Part shown: positions 23,312 to 36,224 of the stretch, piece by piece
Layout of the letters: each line of letters opens with the position of its first letter
Position numbering within the stretch: the first letter of the stretch is position 1
NCBI GenBank assembly: GCA_027946365.1
Contig: JAPEUQ010000005.1
Span: forward strand, 62,001-126,000
Source of the DNA: Kalmusia sp. IMI 367209
Lineage: Eukaryota; Ascomycota; Dothideomycetes; Pleosporales; Didymosphaeriaceae
Length of the DNA: 64,000 nt
Reading direction: 5' to 3'
Notes under the pieces: generated by a model
Databases searched by the model: none
What the model saw: the letters and a program-made list of their open reading frames with translations, nothing else
Told to the model about the DNA's origin: nothing
Made by a program: the position numbers and the translations under genes

Positions 23312-24232
23312 CACACTCTCTTAACACCATGGTCGGACACAGAGCACACCATGCATGACACCCGATGGGCGACCAGAAGAGCGCGCCGTGGCTCCACGCA
23401 CGCTGGAAGGTGACGATGGTTCACTGATTGGGAGCCGGCGAGCCCTATATGTCGCACAGAGGTCCCGCAGCCGTGCGCCGCCCAGGCCAAAAAGCAATGC
23501 CTGCAGATACATGCATGCCCGCAACCTGCGAACGCCCGCCCTCGCCCTCTTTCTCTCCCTCACCCTCTCCCTCACCCTCTTCCTCACCCTCCACGTCCAT
23601 TGCCTCGGTCGCTCGCTCACGACTGCACGTCACGTCGCCCTCCGCTGGCAGTCTGCGCGACACTCGGGCGGCGATGCGCGCTGCCACCCGTCGACACGCT
23701 ATGCTACCCGCTATGCGACACGCACCCTCCCGTCCGGCAGGGCCTGCGTTTCAGGCCCGGACGCGCCCCTCCGGCTGCCCACCTCCAGCGTTTCCCACCG
23801 TTCGGGCCAGGGCGGCAGATCAATCGAGTGAATTGCCCCGCCAGCTCGCACAATCCTTAGGAGGGGTCGTAAGAGGGGCTGCTTCCCGATGTAGAAGGTG
23901 CCACTCGCGCCTGCTTCCCGGACTTTGTTGCTAACGTGAATGTCTGATCTCTGGCGATGCCGAGGTGTGTGCTTGCCAGCTACAACACAACACCAGCAAC
24001 ATGCCCTTGAACGTTGTTCGCGGAGAAACTCGGCGCTATCGATGCTCGAGCTAATGTTAGATTGATTAACCAGCCAGGCACACTTGCAGCGCTCTCGGAT
24101 CTGCTGCACCGCGATCCGGGAATTCGACAGCATGATGCATCGCCAATTCTCATTTCTCTCATATAGTCATGATGCCGCGCAATCCCTTCATCTCTGTCCT
24201 GTTCGGGTTGGCTTTCGTTGTTTCAAGCCAGA
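23312..24232. other. GC-rich bidirectional upstream region
   Basis: The CNL1-like gene (minus) and the SGNH esterase gene (plus) diverge here. The long frames in both directions (for example 23355-23831) are proline/arginine-rich GC artefacts. A pyrimidine-rich tract of repeated CCCTC units lies near 23537-23592, of a kind often found in fungal promoters. Confidence 0.5.
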
Positions 24233-25765
24233 ATGAGACTGCTCTCTTTCCTCTGCGGCCTCGTTGCTGTGTCCACTTCTACAATTCTTGAAAACGGACA
24301 CGTGCGCGAGACACGCTTTCTAGACACAAAAGTCGCCTCGATAACCAAAAATTCCACGGGCTGGAAGACGTACGGGCCGGATGCGACCGAGCTCTCCTAC
24401 AAGGGGCGATGGGATGACAAGCATATCTCTTGGTGGGCGTAAGTGACGTTCTAAGATTCTGAGAATGTCGGCGCCTACAAAATTAGCTATTATACCATGG
24501 GAGAAAAGGGACTGTCCCAAAGGATACTACAATGAAATGTTCAATTGGAGAGAACAGTCTACAACTAGCTAACTCGTCAGTGCACCTGGACTCAAATTCG
24601 CCTTCTCCGGCCAAAACCTTGCCATAACCTTCGGTAATTTCACTACAAATGGCGTCCTCATCGCGTACCGCGTGTCCGGCCTCGACTGGCAACTCTCCAA
24701 TATCACCGCCGGCGCAACCCACCAGCTCGTTTCTCCCTCGACCCCGGGCCTGAATGCCACACTCCCTTCACAGCTCCCACTCACCTTCGAGCTGCGCGTG
24801 ACAAACTGGGCCTATGGTGTGCAGATATCGGCTGTGCATGTTTCGTCGGCGGAGAAACTGATCAAGATACCTGATTTCGCGAGAAGGATCGAGTTCATCG
24901 GCGATAGTCTTATGGCAGGATACTCCGCTTCGTACGAGGCATTCTCAGGCTTCGGATGCACGTTTCATCCCCAAACCATCCCATGAGGCCTCACTGACGT
25001 ATCCAGATACCATAGGCGCTGGCTTGGGCAATGTAGAGTTCAGCGTAACGGCATACCCAGGAATCTGTCTCCACGATGCCGGTAAGTAGCCTGTTACTGT
25101 TTCCACTATGTATCTGATCAAATTCCTGTACAAGACTGCTGGGGTAACCCCCGCGGCCAAGAATACCAATTCCACCGCACCGTCGACACCTCCCCCCGCG
25201 CGCTTTCTCTCTACAACCAAACGCCTCCCCTCTGGGACTTCACTGCCCACCCATACCCCGACATCGTCGTCATCAATATCGGCACGAATGATAACAACAC
25301 CGCTACCCCGCCTACTCGCGAGGAATACCTGGACTCCTACCTCAAGTTCATTCCCACGTTGCATAAAATCTACCCGAATGCGCAGATTGTCCTGATGAGT
25401 CTGTGGAACGGATTCAACGCGAGGGGCAGCTCGTACCGAGAAGCAGGCGCTTACATCGAGGAGATCTACCACGTGTATAAAACCTACGAGGAAGAGGGAT
25501 ATGTGCATTATTTCAACAGCACGGGAATTCTGCAGCATAACGACATTGGGCCGCAGTGGCACCCGACGGATGTTGGTCATATAAAGGTCTGTACTGGATG
25601 GAGATCGCGGATCGCGAAGTGGGTTGGGTCGATTGTGCTAATGGATCACAGATTGCGAGCCATATCATGCAATATCTTCGTATCAAGTTCGGCTGGGAGT
25701 TTGGTGCTACGGGGCCCGAGGTCCAGCACGAGACGCTGTACTGGAATGACGAGGTGGGTTATTAA
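24233..25765 (+). CDS. Secreted SGNH/GDSL esterase (CE2-like carbohydrate esterase)
   Basis: The start is ATG 24233 (a TTG at 24218 is the only earlier one), giving signal peptide MRLLSFLCGLVAVSTS. Exons: 24233-24438, 24581 to about 24960, about 25016-25081, 25135-25586 and 25652-25765. An N-terminal jelly-roll part (LKFAFSGQNLAITF, SGLDWQLSNITAGA) is followed by the SGNH domain: block I FIGDSLMAGYS, block III NIGTND and block V HPTDVGH, so the Ser, Gly, Asn and His positions are filled. This two-domain layout is that of fungal CE2-type esterases, which deacetylate plant polysaccharides outside the cell. The junction between exons 2 and 3 has no canonical splice pair that keeps the frame (see finding). 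N-glycosylation sequons fit secretion. Family sure; substrate inferred. Confidence 0.85.
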
Positions 25766-27550
25766 ACCTGGGGTTTTTGGGTGAGGATTACACAGGTATG
25801 TGGTCTTTCAAAGAGCCGTTACATATAGATTTTTTGAAACGCCAATAAATTCTTCTACATAGTGTAATCTGTCTACGGCGTCAGACTCGTGTCTATCTTC
25901 GTGTGCTGCATCACAACGTGATCTTCGATGATCGAATTTACACCACAATAGTCATAAGCAAGGCCAACACGCTATCGTCGTAGCTCTTAACAAAGTAAGC
26001 TTACCTTTAATCTCGCAAACCTATTTTTCCCCGATCGCTCGGTATGCTGCGCTGCATACAAGCGATCATTGTGTGGTCGCACCGCATGGTCTATTTTCAA
26101 CTCATGACGTGATTGGGTGGATGTTTCTAAACAACGCACACGAAGTGTGCAGGACGATAGATCGTATTCTGTAGCGCATTTCACCTGTCAAAAGAGAGTA
26201 GAACACAGGGCGTATGTCGACCAGCTTTGGGGTCAGAGAGAGAGAGAGTGTGTGTGTGTGTGTGTGTGATTGTTGTTGTAGAGATCTTCGGCAGAAGAGA
26301 CATTGTCTTATTGGTATTCATGCGCGATTACGCTGCAGCGCAATTCGTCTGCTAGGCGAGGCTGCGATGAGGGGGAGGTGTAGTTGCTCGCGGGGTGGCT
26401 GAACGTTGAGACGGGAAGGGCGAGGCTGATAAGAGTATGAGATCGTCGGACAATCGTATTTATCCTACGGCACAGTCTATCTGGTGGGCGAGATCATCTC
26501 AATAGGTATTGAGCACGAGGCTGTGTAATTCCGGACTTGACAATTGAGCTTAGACTGGGGCTGGAGCATGAGCGCGAGACATTAGGGGGTTGCTTTGAGT
26601 GCGAGACAATTGGGGGTAGCATTAGACACATCGAAAGGGGCATCAGAGCAACTTAGTCCTCCTAGGACAGCAGTCCCAAAGTGGAACGAAAGCGTCTATC
26701 TGCACCTACTTGGGCGCTTGGAAGCACATTGCTCACAACCCCTTCTGTCATGGACATGCTCACTAGAATGTTCGACGGTCTTCATCACGGCCCAGCTGCA
26801 AGGTACGCGCCCCTCGCGAAGCCCTAAATCTAAGCGCTCGGCCCTCTATCATCAATTAGAGTAGCCACATCGTCCATCTGCAGGAACATATACACGTTCA
26901 ATTAGAGTTGCAGGCACACGGCGCCTAAGAGCGAATTGTGCCTGGACGGTGATCCGGGGCGCGGGATGTTTGTGGCGATGGTGGTGGTGGGTGCGCGCGT
27001 AAGGCTGGCGGCAATGTATGTGGTGTTCAGCATGCAGGTTGGGGGGGTCTGGGGATGGGTCGCTGGGCGCCTAAGCCATGACTTTGGTGGATAGCGTGTT
27101 TACTCGTTTATTGAGATATCGACCTGAGAGGCCGTTTGCGAGGCCATTGAGCTGTGATGGGGCTATTGAAGTGCAGTGCGAGAGGGAGAAAGTGTGATGG
27201 GTTAGTGTGGGTCATCGATTGGGCCGGATAGCTGGGAGATAGGATCTTGGTCGGGACTGCTGTCGAACGGTACGGTGTAATGTGGAAACGTGGTGCTAGC
27301 GTGGGTCAGTGGATACATCGTTCTTCTGACTGGTTCTCGGGTTGGCAGAGAGCTTCGTGCTGTGATGCAATCGTCACTGAGTTGGTTCATTCAAGATTTG
27401 ACGATGTCCCGTGATAAACCTCGACGCCACCCAACGCACCTTCCACCCATAGCTTCGATCACCACTCTCTCCTCGCTTGATAAGAAAGTCTTCCATCATA
27501 CCAACAAACGACTGAGAACGCAGGTGGAGCGAAGGTTACCGCGGAACACG
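25766..27550. other. Gene-poor flank of the transposon
   Basis: This runs from the esterase gene to the target duplication of the large element. Only short frames without domains occur. It includes a GA/GT microsatellite listed separately. Confidence 0.5.
26236..26268. repeat. GA/GT microsatellite
   Basis: A run of GA dinucleotides passes directly into a run of GT dinucleotides, a compound simple repeat. Confidence 0.85.
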
Positions 27551-27561
27551 GCGGAGAGCGA
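27551..27561 (+). repeat. Left 11-bp target-site duplication of the outer element
   Basis: GCGGAGAGCGA here is repeated exactly, in the same direction, at 39067-39077. Both copies lie seven bases outside the conserved inverted repeat, as expected for a target duplication. Confidence 0.82.
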
Positions 27562-27568
27562 GTGGCGA

Positions 27569-27606
27569 CAGGTCAACCGGACCTGACTTTTACCTCGGCC
27601 GACCTG
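27569..27606 (+). repeat. Left terminal inverted repeat of the outer element
   Basis: It starts CAGGTCAACCGGACCTG and ends CGGCCGACCTG. It matches the right end in 37 of 38 positions. Internally it holds CAGGTC once and GACCTG twice, so the outer 17 bases are themselves a palindrome with a five-base centre. Confidence 0.9.
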
Positions 27607-27758
27607 GAAATTAGCTAGAGCGGCTCTGCCAGCGCAACAGGTTAGCGTGTAAATAGGGGCGAAACCCCACTTTAGAATGCGTTCTATTTAGAGTTTTCTC
27701 TCTCTCTCTCTCTCTCTCCAATCCTGCTTTTAGAATAGTAGCTTTTCTCTAGAATTTT

Positions 27759-28512
27759 GTAAGTTTCGCACCTTAGGCACCCTTAAAATACGCTTAAACT
27801 ATACTTTAAATATATTCTAGGGTCTATACCGCTGTTACCTCAAAGTCCTAGGCCTCCCTAAGGGCATAGCCGAGTTTAAGTAAACTATAGATAATAAGAG
27901 AATTATACGATTTAGGGAGGTAAAATATAGGGAGAATTTAGGGGGGATGCTCTATTAGGTATATTTGAGGGATAATTCTGCTTTTTTAAAGCTAATTTTT
28001 CCAGTAACGTATCTAGATAAGGGGTGCTCTAGTTACCTATATTAAGAAAAAACATAGCGTTAAGGTTGCTAGTAGCGATAATAAGAATAGACCTTCTCTC
28101 CAGTATATAGAGTGGGTAAAGGGTAAGTATTTAAATATATTTAGAATATATTCTAATTATGTTTTAGCATTCTATTACAAAATTATAGTAGAATATAATT
28201 ACTTAATTACTCTAGAATAGAAGGCTGCTGCTACTCACGCTAATTATGCCTGGGGTCAAATTATAGAGCTCCCAAAGATAGCACCTATATATCTTAATAA
28301 AGGGAATTAAGGGGAGGTATATTTAAATATAATCTAATCACGCTTAGAATATATTCTACTAATATATATAGTATAATCTTAAGGGGATAAGTAAGATTAT
28401 TTACACTATAGGCCATCATGTTCCTTACAGAATTTATAAGAAGCATTATAATAAGAATACCTTAGGTAAGACTCTTAAAACGTATTATCTATTTATTCTA
28501 AATATGTTCTAG
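27759..28512 (+). repeat. Family of mutually similar introns, plus-strand gene of the outer element
   Basis: Introns at 27759-27820, 28123-28167, 28317-28371 and 28466-28512 begin GTAAG (one GTATA) and end YTAG/ATAG. They contain the same half-sites: TTTAGAAYATATTCTA or close variants, with the last TTCTAAY near the branch-point position. Removing the last three restores one continuous frame with matching phases. Confidence 0.7.
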
Positions 28513-28607
28513 ATTGCCAATTTAATTAGGATATTAATAGGGTTAGTAGGATTAAGCTAAATGGGGAGCACTATCTCAATATTAACATGTTTAATCTAAA
28601 ATTATAG
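27821..28607 (+). pseudogene. Unidentified intron-rich gene A of the outer element (3' part)
   Basis: Exons at about 27821-28122, 28168-28316, 28372-28465 and 28513-28607 join in exact phase. The product reads GALVTYIKKKHSVKVASS, SLQYIEWVKG, then FYYKIIVEYNYLITLE, AAATHANYAWGQIIELPKI, GISKIIYTIGHHVPYRIYKK and ends NGEHYLNINMFNLKL. Internal stops are TAG/TAA (once TGA) where Gln or Arg codons would fit, mostly in the first exon. The upstream start was not located. I recognise no family. Convergent with gene B, it presumably belongs to the element's own gene set. Confidence 0.6.
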
Positions 28608-30419
28608 ATTTCTAATATACCTACTATATAATTCTATATATAATTCTATTTTCTAAGACCTACTACTTTGAGAGATTGAAATTTAAGACCTGCTACTTTG
28701 AAAAATTGAAATAGGACCTAGAAAGACAGTTTTCCTGGAATAAACATCCTATAAATGTATTAGGAACACGTTCTAATTACATTTTAGGGCCTACCTTTAT
28801 CCCCTAACTCTAGTAATATCTACACGAAATCTCTTTACTATTTACCCTTAGTAATCTTTGGTATTCATTCAAATTTAGCTAGAAATATTAGCTATAATAG
28901 ATAAGTTTATATATATATATTTACTTACCTAACCTTTCTCCTGTCTTTTTTTTGGATTACTTACCTTATAAAGGGATATAGGTAGTAAATCCTCTTCTAG
29001 TAAGAAAGCTTCATACCTCCATTTAGATCTAAGTGTTAACCTAATTCTTAATACTACTACTTTAAGTAGGAGACCTTATTAGGTAGTAACCATAGGATTT
29101 ATAGAAGATAATTATATTAAGAGTGCGTTTAGAATATATTCTCCTCATATCTCTTTATAACCTTCTCGTAGAATGTCTTTACAGCATGTTCACAAAGAAG
29201 AGAGAATCTATCTATTTACACGGAGACAGTTTATACTATAGATAGTACTTTTAATATGGTGAATTAGAGCACCCTATCTATAAACTTTCTCTATAAATAT
29301 GATTAGAGCGCGTTTTAAACGTACTTAGCTAGCTTATACTATAGAGATAGATATCATCTCTAGTAAAGTATGCTCAATAGAAGAGCTCTCCTTAGTATAT
29401 AATATAACGCCCTTCATTATCCTTTAAGGAGAACTTAGTAGAACTAATAGATAGTTCTAATAGCTCACTATATCGTTGGTAATTAGCCTAGAATCTAATA
29501 AGAACGCGTTTAGAATATTAAATCTTATTACGTACGTTTTTAAGAAGTTGCTTTAAGCCCATAGTAAATTTTGATTAGAATATAGGATATAAGGAGGGAG
29601 GAAGATAGAAAGTTTATTTATAACGTCTAAAAATTTTCTGCGCTAGGTAAGAATGGGTTTAGAACACGTTTAGATTAGGTTCTAGTAATATTTACCCCGC
29701 CTTTATTTAAATTCATATATTTCTTTATTAAGCTTAAACCTTGCCTTCGCTACTTCTAATCTCTACCTCTTTAAATTAAGCTATACCTTCTTAGTTTTGA
29801 TCTTTTAATTAGAGTAGAGTTTATTATTGAAGCGATATTTAATCCGTACTATAAAAATATAATTAGAATATATTTATAACTATTTCTAGTACTTACCTTT
29901 ATACTGGGGATGATGAAATAACACTAGATTATACTATTAATCTTAATTAAGATTATGAGGCTCCTTTAGGCTTTGAGCTACCTCTCCTTCCACGTTGTGG
30001 TTGTGTATTATAACCAGATGAGCTTATAGGTAGAAGCAACTCATCCTTATTATTAGAAATAGTTATAGTATTATGAATCTTCTTTCGTTTACGTTCTAAA
30101 CATATTTAGCTTAAGTATAACTAAATTTCTATCTATACTTACTTGTCTCCCTTGCTCGGTTTTCAAAGAAGCGTTAACTAATAATAGATACTATATGGTA
30201 GATATATTAAATCCTATACTTATTATAAGCGTTGAACTCTTTTATATCTTATAGATCTATTTTTCTTAAACTAGATTATGTTTAGAACGCGTTTAGAATA
30301 AGCTTATAGATATCTTACGTAGTTATTATAGTAAGGAGAGTAAGTCTTTATCTAGTTTAGTATCCCTTCTAACCAGCTTGCTCAGCAGCATTAGAATGTG
30401 ACTCTAATATATTCTAATC

Positions 30420-30427
30420 TTATAGAG
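30420..30427 (+). repeat. Left 8-bp target duplication of the nested hAT
   Basis: TTATAGAG precedes the left end TAGACTGG and recurs directly after the right end at 36397-36404. It fits the hAT target preference nTnTAnAn. Confidence 0.88.
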
Positions 30428-30436
30428 TAGACTGGT

Positions 30437-30590
30437 AAATAGGTATAGGTTAGGTTGGGGTTGGGTCAGATTACATAAGACCCTAACCTAACCTATACCT
30501 AAACCCATTAATTTAGCGCTAGTAATGGGTATAGGTTAGGGTTAGGTTACTAAAATCAGGGTTAGGTTAGGGTTAGGGTATATGGTTATG
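30437..30590. repeat. Telomere-like subterminal repeats, left end of hAT
   Basis: Repeats of GGTTAGGTT, GGGTTAGGTTAGGG and their complements (CCCTAACCTAACC) occur in both directions. The first two blocks form an inverted pair able to fold. They resemble the fungal telomere unit TTAGGG but lie deep inside the sequence. Confidence 0.8.
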
Positions 30591-31846
30591 TCTAGGGTCT
30601 GAGTAATTATAATTAATTAATATATTTCTATTTACATCTTAGTCGTTTTTTTAATTATGATTATTGTTAAGGTGGATACTAGGGTAGCTAGGTAATATTA
30701 ACTATTACGCATTTATTATAGTTAATTATAATAGTATAACTAGATTCATTACTACTAGAGCTTTATGATCTATAACTACTACCCTAATAGGTTTTCTCCT
30801 TAATTTAATAGAATGTATAAAATATAATATCTTTGGTAGTAATGCTTTGCTAAATAAGAATCTTTAACCTAAATTATAACCCTCTTTATATGAATCACAT
30901 TTATTTGGTAGTCTAGGAAAATAAGTATTTACTTAATAGTTAATATACTAATTAGAGGTACATATCTTTAAGATATCCAACCATGAACGCCTCAGTAGCT
31001 TCTTAAAGAGTACTTAGTATAGAAGCCTAGATGCGTAAGTCTAGCTTACAGGTATGGACTAGCTCATGAATAAGACGTGAGAATAAAAGCTTATAAATAA
31101 GTAGCTTTATAGTTTTTTAATATTACCTAATCTCTCTAAGCGCCACCGCTATATCCTATCAGCTTAAGAATGTAATTAGAAGCTATAATAATTTACTACC
31201 TGGCTTAAAGCACCGCTTTTTCTTTATATTACTAGCGATCTTCTCACGCACAGCCTTACTAGCTAGATTTTTCTTAGGAGCTTTTCCGCTAGTTACTAGC
31301 TTATAGTGAGGCTTTTTAGTAGTAACTTATTTAAATCTAGCTATTATAGATAGAGTTTATAGAGCAGCGATAAAAGTTAGAATAGTTAAAAATAGAAGTA
31401 AAAAGTAGAAGTTTAGTTACTAAGGTAATAGTTATATAGTGGTAAATATAAAAGTAAGAAAGTAAAGATAAAAGGGAGAAAGTAAAGATAAAGGAAATAT
31501 AAAAGTTAGGTAAGCTAATTTATAGACTCTATTAGTATATATTATAATAACTCCGTGATAAATTTCCATAATAATTCACATAGGAAAGAGCTTAAGATGC
31601 GCTTTTAATTAATACTCTTACTATAGTAATACGACTTTTTTGGTCGCTATATACGTATACGTAATATATAATTATTATTATTTATTATTATTATACCGCG
31701 CTAGTATCGCGTACGGGCCACTAAATCTCACTTAACTACATTTATAGTTAGTCCCCTATTAACTTTCTTCTATCTATCTTCTACTATTATACTTTTATAG
31801 GATTACTCTATAAGTTACTATATATCTTTATTATAGTTTCTACGCA

Positions 31847-33070
31847 ATGAAGTCTCCACCTATTAAGTAAAAGTCTATTAAAGAGACTAATTATCTAGAT
31901 TATCCTAAGGGTTTACTACCTAGTATTAAGCGTGAGATACCAGCTGGATATGACTATAATGAGTGGGATAAGCTTATAGAGATATTTATTCTAGTTTATT
32001 ATTATAGTATAAACTAATTCATATAGGGTTTTACTTCTAAAGAGTAAGAAATCGATCATATCCTCTTACTATATAGATAGAGCGGTTCTCGAAAAGGTTA
32101 TTCTATAAACTTATTAGTATTATTTAAGGGCGTACTTAGTAATAGTACTTATACTATTTAGTAAAGAGATTGAGCTACTCTATATAATAGAGAGACTAAG
32201 GCTATTAAGAGCGTTAATACTACTAATCATTCTACCAAAAGTATACTTAAGAAGAGACTTAAAATAAAATACGTACACTTCTCTATCTAAGGATATAAAG
32301 AAAACTATCTTAAGATAAAGTAGGAGAAGCTTTTAGATTAACACTTTTAGAATTAGAAGAATAGTAAGTTATAATAGTAATTTATCACATGTTTATACTT
32401 ATAAGGTATAGGTAAATGGCTAGTAGTTTAGCTATAACGAGTCTACCGGAAATGGGAGAAGCTTAATTATAAAATTTCCCTTAGGCAGCACTATAAATCC
32501 CTAGAGTAGTTAGTCTAGGCTAGTAAAAGCTTTTCTAATAGATAACTCTAAGGTCGTAGAGAGTTGTGACTCTATAGATCTAGCGGTGCCCTTAAGAAAA
32601 TTATATAAAATATTTATAAAGATAGCTTAGTAAAGCTTAAAAGTAATATATTTAAAAGTAAAAAGACTAAAGCTAATTAATAATAATTTATAGATGGCCT
32701 TATTAAAGAAGAGTTAGCTATAATAATAAATAAGGACTAGTAGTAAGTTTATTATATTCTTTTATTACGCTTATATACTAATTACGCTAGACGTTAGAGT
32801 ATATATCTATCCTTAAGTATATATCTAGGGGAAAAGATATTACGCTTAAAAGTAATTTGCCATATATTCTTAGTAATGAGAGTAATAAGTATAAAAAAAG
32901 TTAACTATAACTCCTAAGATTAACGCTGCGTATAATGAGGGGATGATAAATATAAGATTTCTACTAATAAAGATGAGGATAAGGATAATAATAATAGTAA
33001 GGAGGAGTTTAAGGGCTTTATAGATTTTAAGGGGTTTTCTGATGAAGACGATTGAGTGTTAGAGTCTATT
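31847..33070 (+). pseudogene. Unidentified reading frame inside the nested hAT
   Basis: From ATG 31847 the frame reads MKSPPIK, then DYPKGLLPSIKREIPAGYDY, NEWDKLIEIFI and later KSILKKRLKIKYVHFSI. It ends in an acidic tail around EEFKGFIDFKGFSDEDD (about 33010-33055). Breaks are TAA/TAG at likely Gln codons. It lies upstream of the transposase on the same strand. I do not recognise the family; it could be a second element gene or a 5' part of the transposase locus. Confidence 0.45.
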
Positions 33071-34909
33071 ATAGAATAAATACTTAAATATTAAAAGATA
33101 GATCTTAGTTAAGTTTTGGCACTCTGCTTAACTGCAATTAGCTAGTAATAGTTAATATAGTTAATAATTATAGATTATTTACCTAGAATGTAAATATATC
33201 ATTTATGATTTTAATACTCACTTATTATGGAATGTACTTAGGAATGTAAATAGACGTACTAGAATATTATAAGCCCTACACCTATCTTATAGTTATGAAT
33301 GGAAACATACGTATTAAACCCTCTTAGGTTACTAATATATCTTATAACTCCTTTAGTTTTATTATATCTTTTTATTACACTACTATTCTTATCTATTCTA
33401 CTTATGATATCTGCTCTTTAATCCCTATAGTTTCTATCTATCCTTAATTAATTCCAATTAAGCGCCCCAAATTATTAGAGGGGAACTTAGAGTATCCTAA
33501 TATTAATTAAATATCCATCTATAAATAATAAATATAATGAGGAATAAAAGTAAAATTCGTTCTATATAAAATAAATAGTGGAGTGAAACTATATAGGCTA
33601 CGGATCCTTTAACTCATAACCTATAATGAAATTTAACCTCTCGTTTTGGCTAAATCTAGACCCAATTTAGAGAGGCTATATAGTATATAGATAGTTATCT
33701 ATATATATTCTATCTTAATTGCCCGGATTTGCACTTTAATATCTAATAGTTAAAATAATTAGAACTAAGTATCTTATGAATTACCTTAATACTCAATCTT
33801 ATAAGGAGACTTTAACTCCTATATATATTTAGTTATCTATACCTACGGCCTGGCCTCTATATTATTAAAATATTATAATACCAGTCCCATTGTATTCTCC
33901 TATAACCTATGAGAATGAACTTATATAGATGATAATAGACAACAACTAGTCTTTCTAAATAGTAGAGAGGCCATTCTTTAATATTTTCTTTAATACCTTA
34001 GGCCTAATACTGTGATAATGAGTCGTTATAAATTATAGTTAATATTCTAGGATTAAGTTAAAATAGCTAAAGCTTCTCTACTTTATAATCTTTATAAAAC
34101 TACGAAGATCTTAATTATCTTAAATACTTAGTCTATAAGAAATCATCTTAGCTTTCTTATAGTAAAGGGTATTATATTAATAATAACTAGGAATTTTATA
34201 AGAAGCTACTTAATTTTATCCTAATTTATAAAAGTTATATAGGTACTTCTATAGTATTAGAAGTACTATAGGTTCTATCTAATATGAATACTAAGTAGTA
34301 ACTTCTAGTTATTATATATAATAATACTAGTAATAATAGAACACTGGCTTATACTATCTAAACTTAACTATAAGAAGAAGGTATTAATTAGGATTCTACT
34401 AAGAATACGGTTCTATGCCTTACTTATATTATTAATCTAGTTGTCTAGGATATTATTTAGCATCTTAAGCTAGCAGCTTCTAGTGAGCTAGAGGTTAAAG
34501 AAGAATCTATAACAGCGTTATATAAATAAGATTTAATTAGAAATTTTAATACTGAATTCTCTTCGGAAGGTAAGCTAGCTTTTATTATAGATATTTATTA
34601 TAGACTAAGTTATGGCTAGCTCTAGGTAATATATAAAGTGATTAATTAATTTTATAATATTTTAAACGTTTTATTACTACTTAGTAATCCCTACCACTAA
34701 AAGAACGTCTCTCTATTATATAAGATGTAAGAACTTATTAGAATTGACGTTCGATATGTGTAATTATATAGTTAAGTTCTAGTTATATATTAATAAATGG
34801 TTTAAATAAGAAATTAACAAAAATGACTCCTTATATTACTAGGGCTACTAGTAATAATGATAACGCGGAGTAGATTTCTATAACCTTAAATGACTTTAAC
34901 TATCTCATA

Positions 34910-35770
34910 CTAAGTGGTACTACCTTAAGCTTATCACAGCTATACTAAAGAGGTTTAAGGATGTAACCAACTCTTTAAGCTAGAACTAAAAACTATAGAT
35001 CTAATATATCTAGCTTATATATAATCAACTCTTTAATTTTTTAGATAAGATGACGGAAGAGCTTAGTAAAGATTTAAAAATAGAGATAATATAGAGTGGC
35101 TAATAGTAGTAAAAGCTATAGCTAGAAAAGGATAAGTTAAACTAAGTAAGTACTATTCGAAAATAGATATAGAGTGGGGCTTCTTATTTAACTATATAAC
35201 TATTCTTAATCTAATATAAAAGTTTATAGTATATAAGATACTATTATTATAGCTATTTATTATAGTAATTACTAATACTATCTATAGGATGATACTTAGA
35301 AAGCTTAGAATAAGTATAACTACTATTAGTAATTTCTTTAATACCTTGATCGCTATAATAATAAAGAAACTAGAGATTTTACTCTAGTCTTAACTACCTA
35401 TCCTAGATAATTATTAGGTATAGAGTGGTTTTAGAAGCCCCTATCCTTAAACTAATTACAGTTAAGTAGTATTTTAGTATCTAGCCAAAACTAGGGTACT
35501 AGCTTATAATATATGGAAGAAGAGTAAGGGGTAGCACGTTAGGAAGAAGAAACTTATCTAAGTATACCTTATATTATTATAGGTGAATCTTTTGATATTT
35601 TACAGTGGTAGAAAGTAAATAAGAATATTTATCCTTATCTTACCTAAATTGTAAAAGATATTCTATCTATTTAGATTACTATAGTAAGTATTAAGCGTAT
35701 TTTTAATATTATAAAAAATATAATTAGAGATTAGAGATACCGTCTTTTAGCCTAGAGAATTTAGTAGATT
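34910..35770 (+). pseudogene. hAT transposase, RIP-degraded
   Basis: The central part reads KWYYLKLITAILKRFKDVTN then LIYNQLFNFLDKMTEELSKD (34913-35070). The C-terminal hAT dimerisation domain reads FDILQW, a stop where the second Trp should be, KVNKNIYPYL, then VKDILSI, VSIKRIFNIIKNIIRD and RYRL (about 35590-35750). Expected family residues (WW, YP, RD.L, ER.FS, DRRNRL) are all recognisable at the right spacing. TGG-to-TAG and Gln-to-stop changes have killed the frame. hAT transposases cut and paste DNA as multimers through this domain. Confidence 0.85.
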
Positions 35771-36224
35771 ATATTTTTAAGCATGTAATTTTTTTAAGAG
35801 AAGGAGCAATATATTATTATAGAGAATAGCCTAGTACCTTATAATAGAGTAAATAATCTTTTTAAGCTTCTAATCTATTCAGATTATATAGATAGTATAG
35901 AGGAGGAAGAGATTACAGAGGAGGAAGAGGTTATAGATAAGAAAGAGATTATAGAGTAGGAAGATATTGTATATATTTCTAGTATAAATAGGGAGTAAAT
36001 ACTCTAACTACGTAAATATTAAAGGATTTAACCTCCTTTATGTTACTATGTTTAATAGCTATTATAAATAAATAGTTTATATCTCTGACTTCCGCTAGTA
36101 GAGTGTTCTATAAAAGTTATAGACGTTTCCCTAAATATACTTTCTAGTAATATAATTATATAAAATATTAATATAAATTACCGTTATATAAATTTAACCT
36201 AAATAGAAACCTTTAATTTAATCT

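Noticed and set aside
23355..23934. Two overlapping plus-strand frames of 158 and 168 codons
   Set aside because: Proline/arginine-rich, no domain, in a GC-rich divergent promoter region.
24945..25580. 211-codon frame opposite the esterase gene
   Set aside because: It is the complement of exons whose sense strand carries clear SGNH motifs.
30437..30590. True telomere or chromosome end
   Set aside because: The TTAGG units are degenerate, occur in both directions and lie just inside hAT ends, so they are element repeats.
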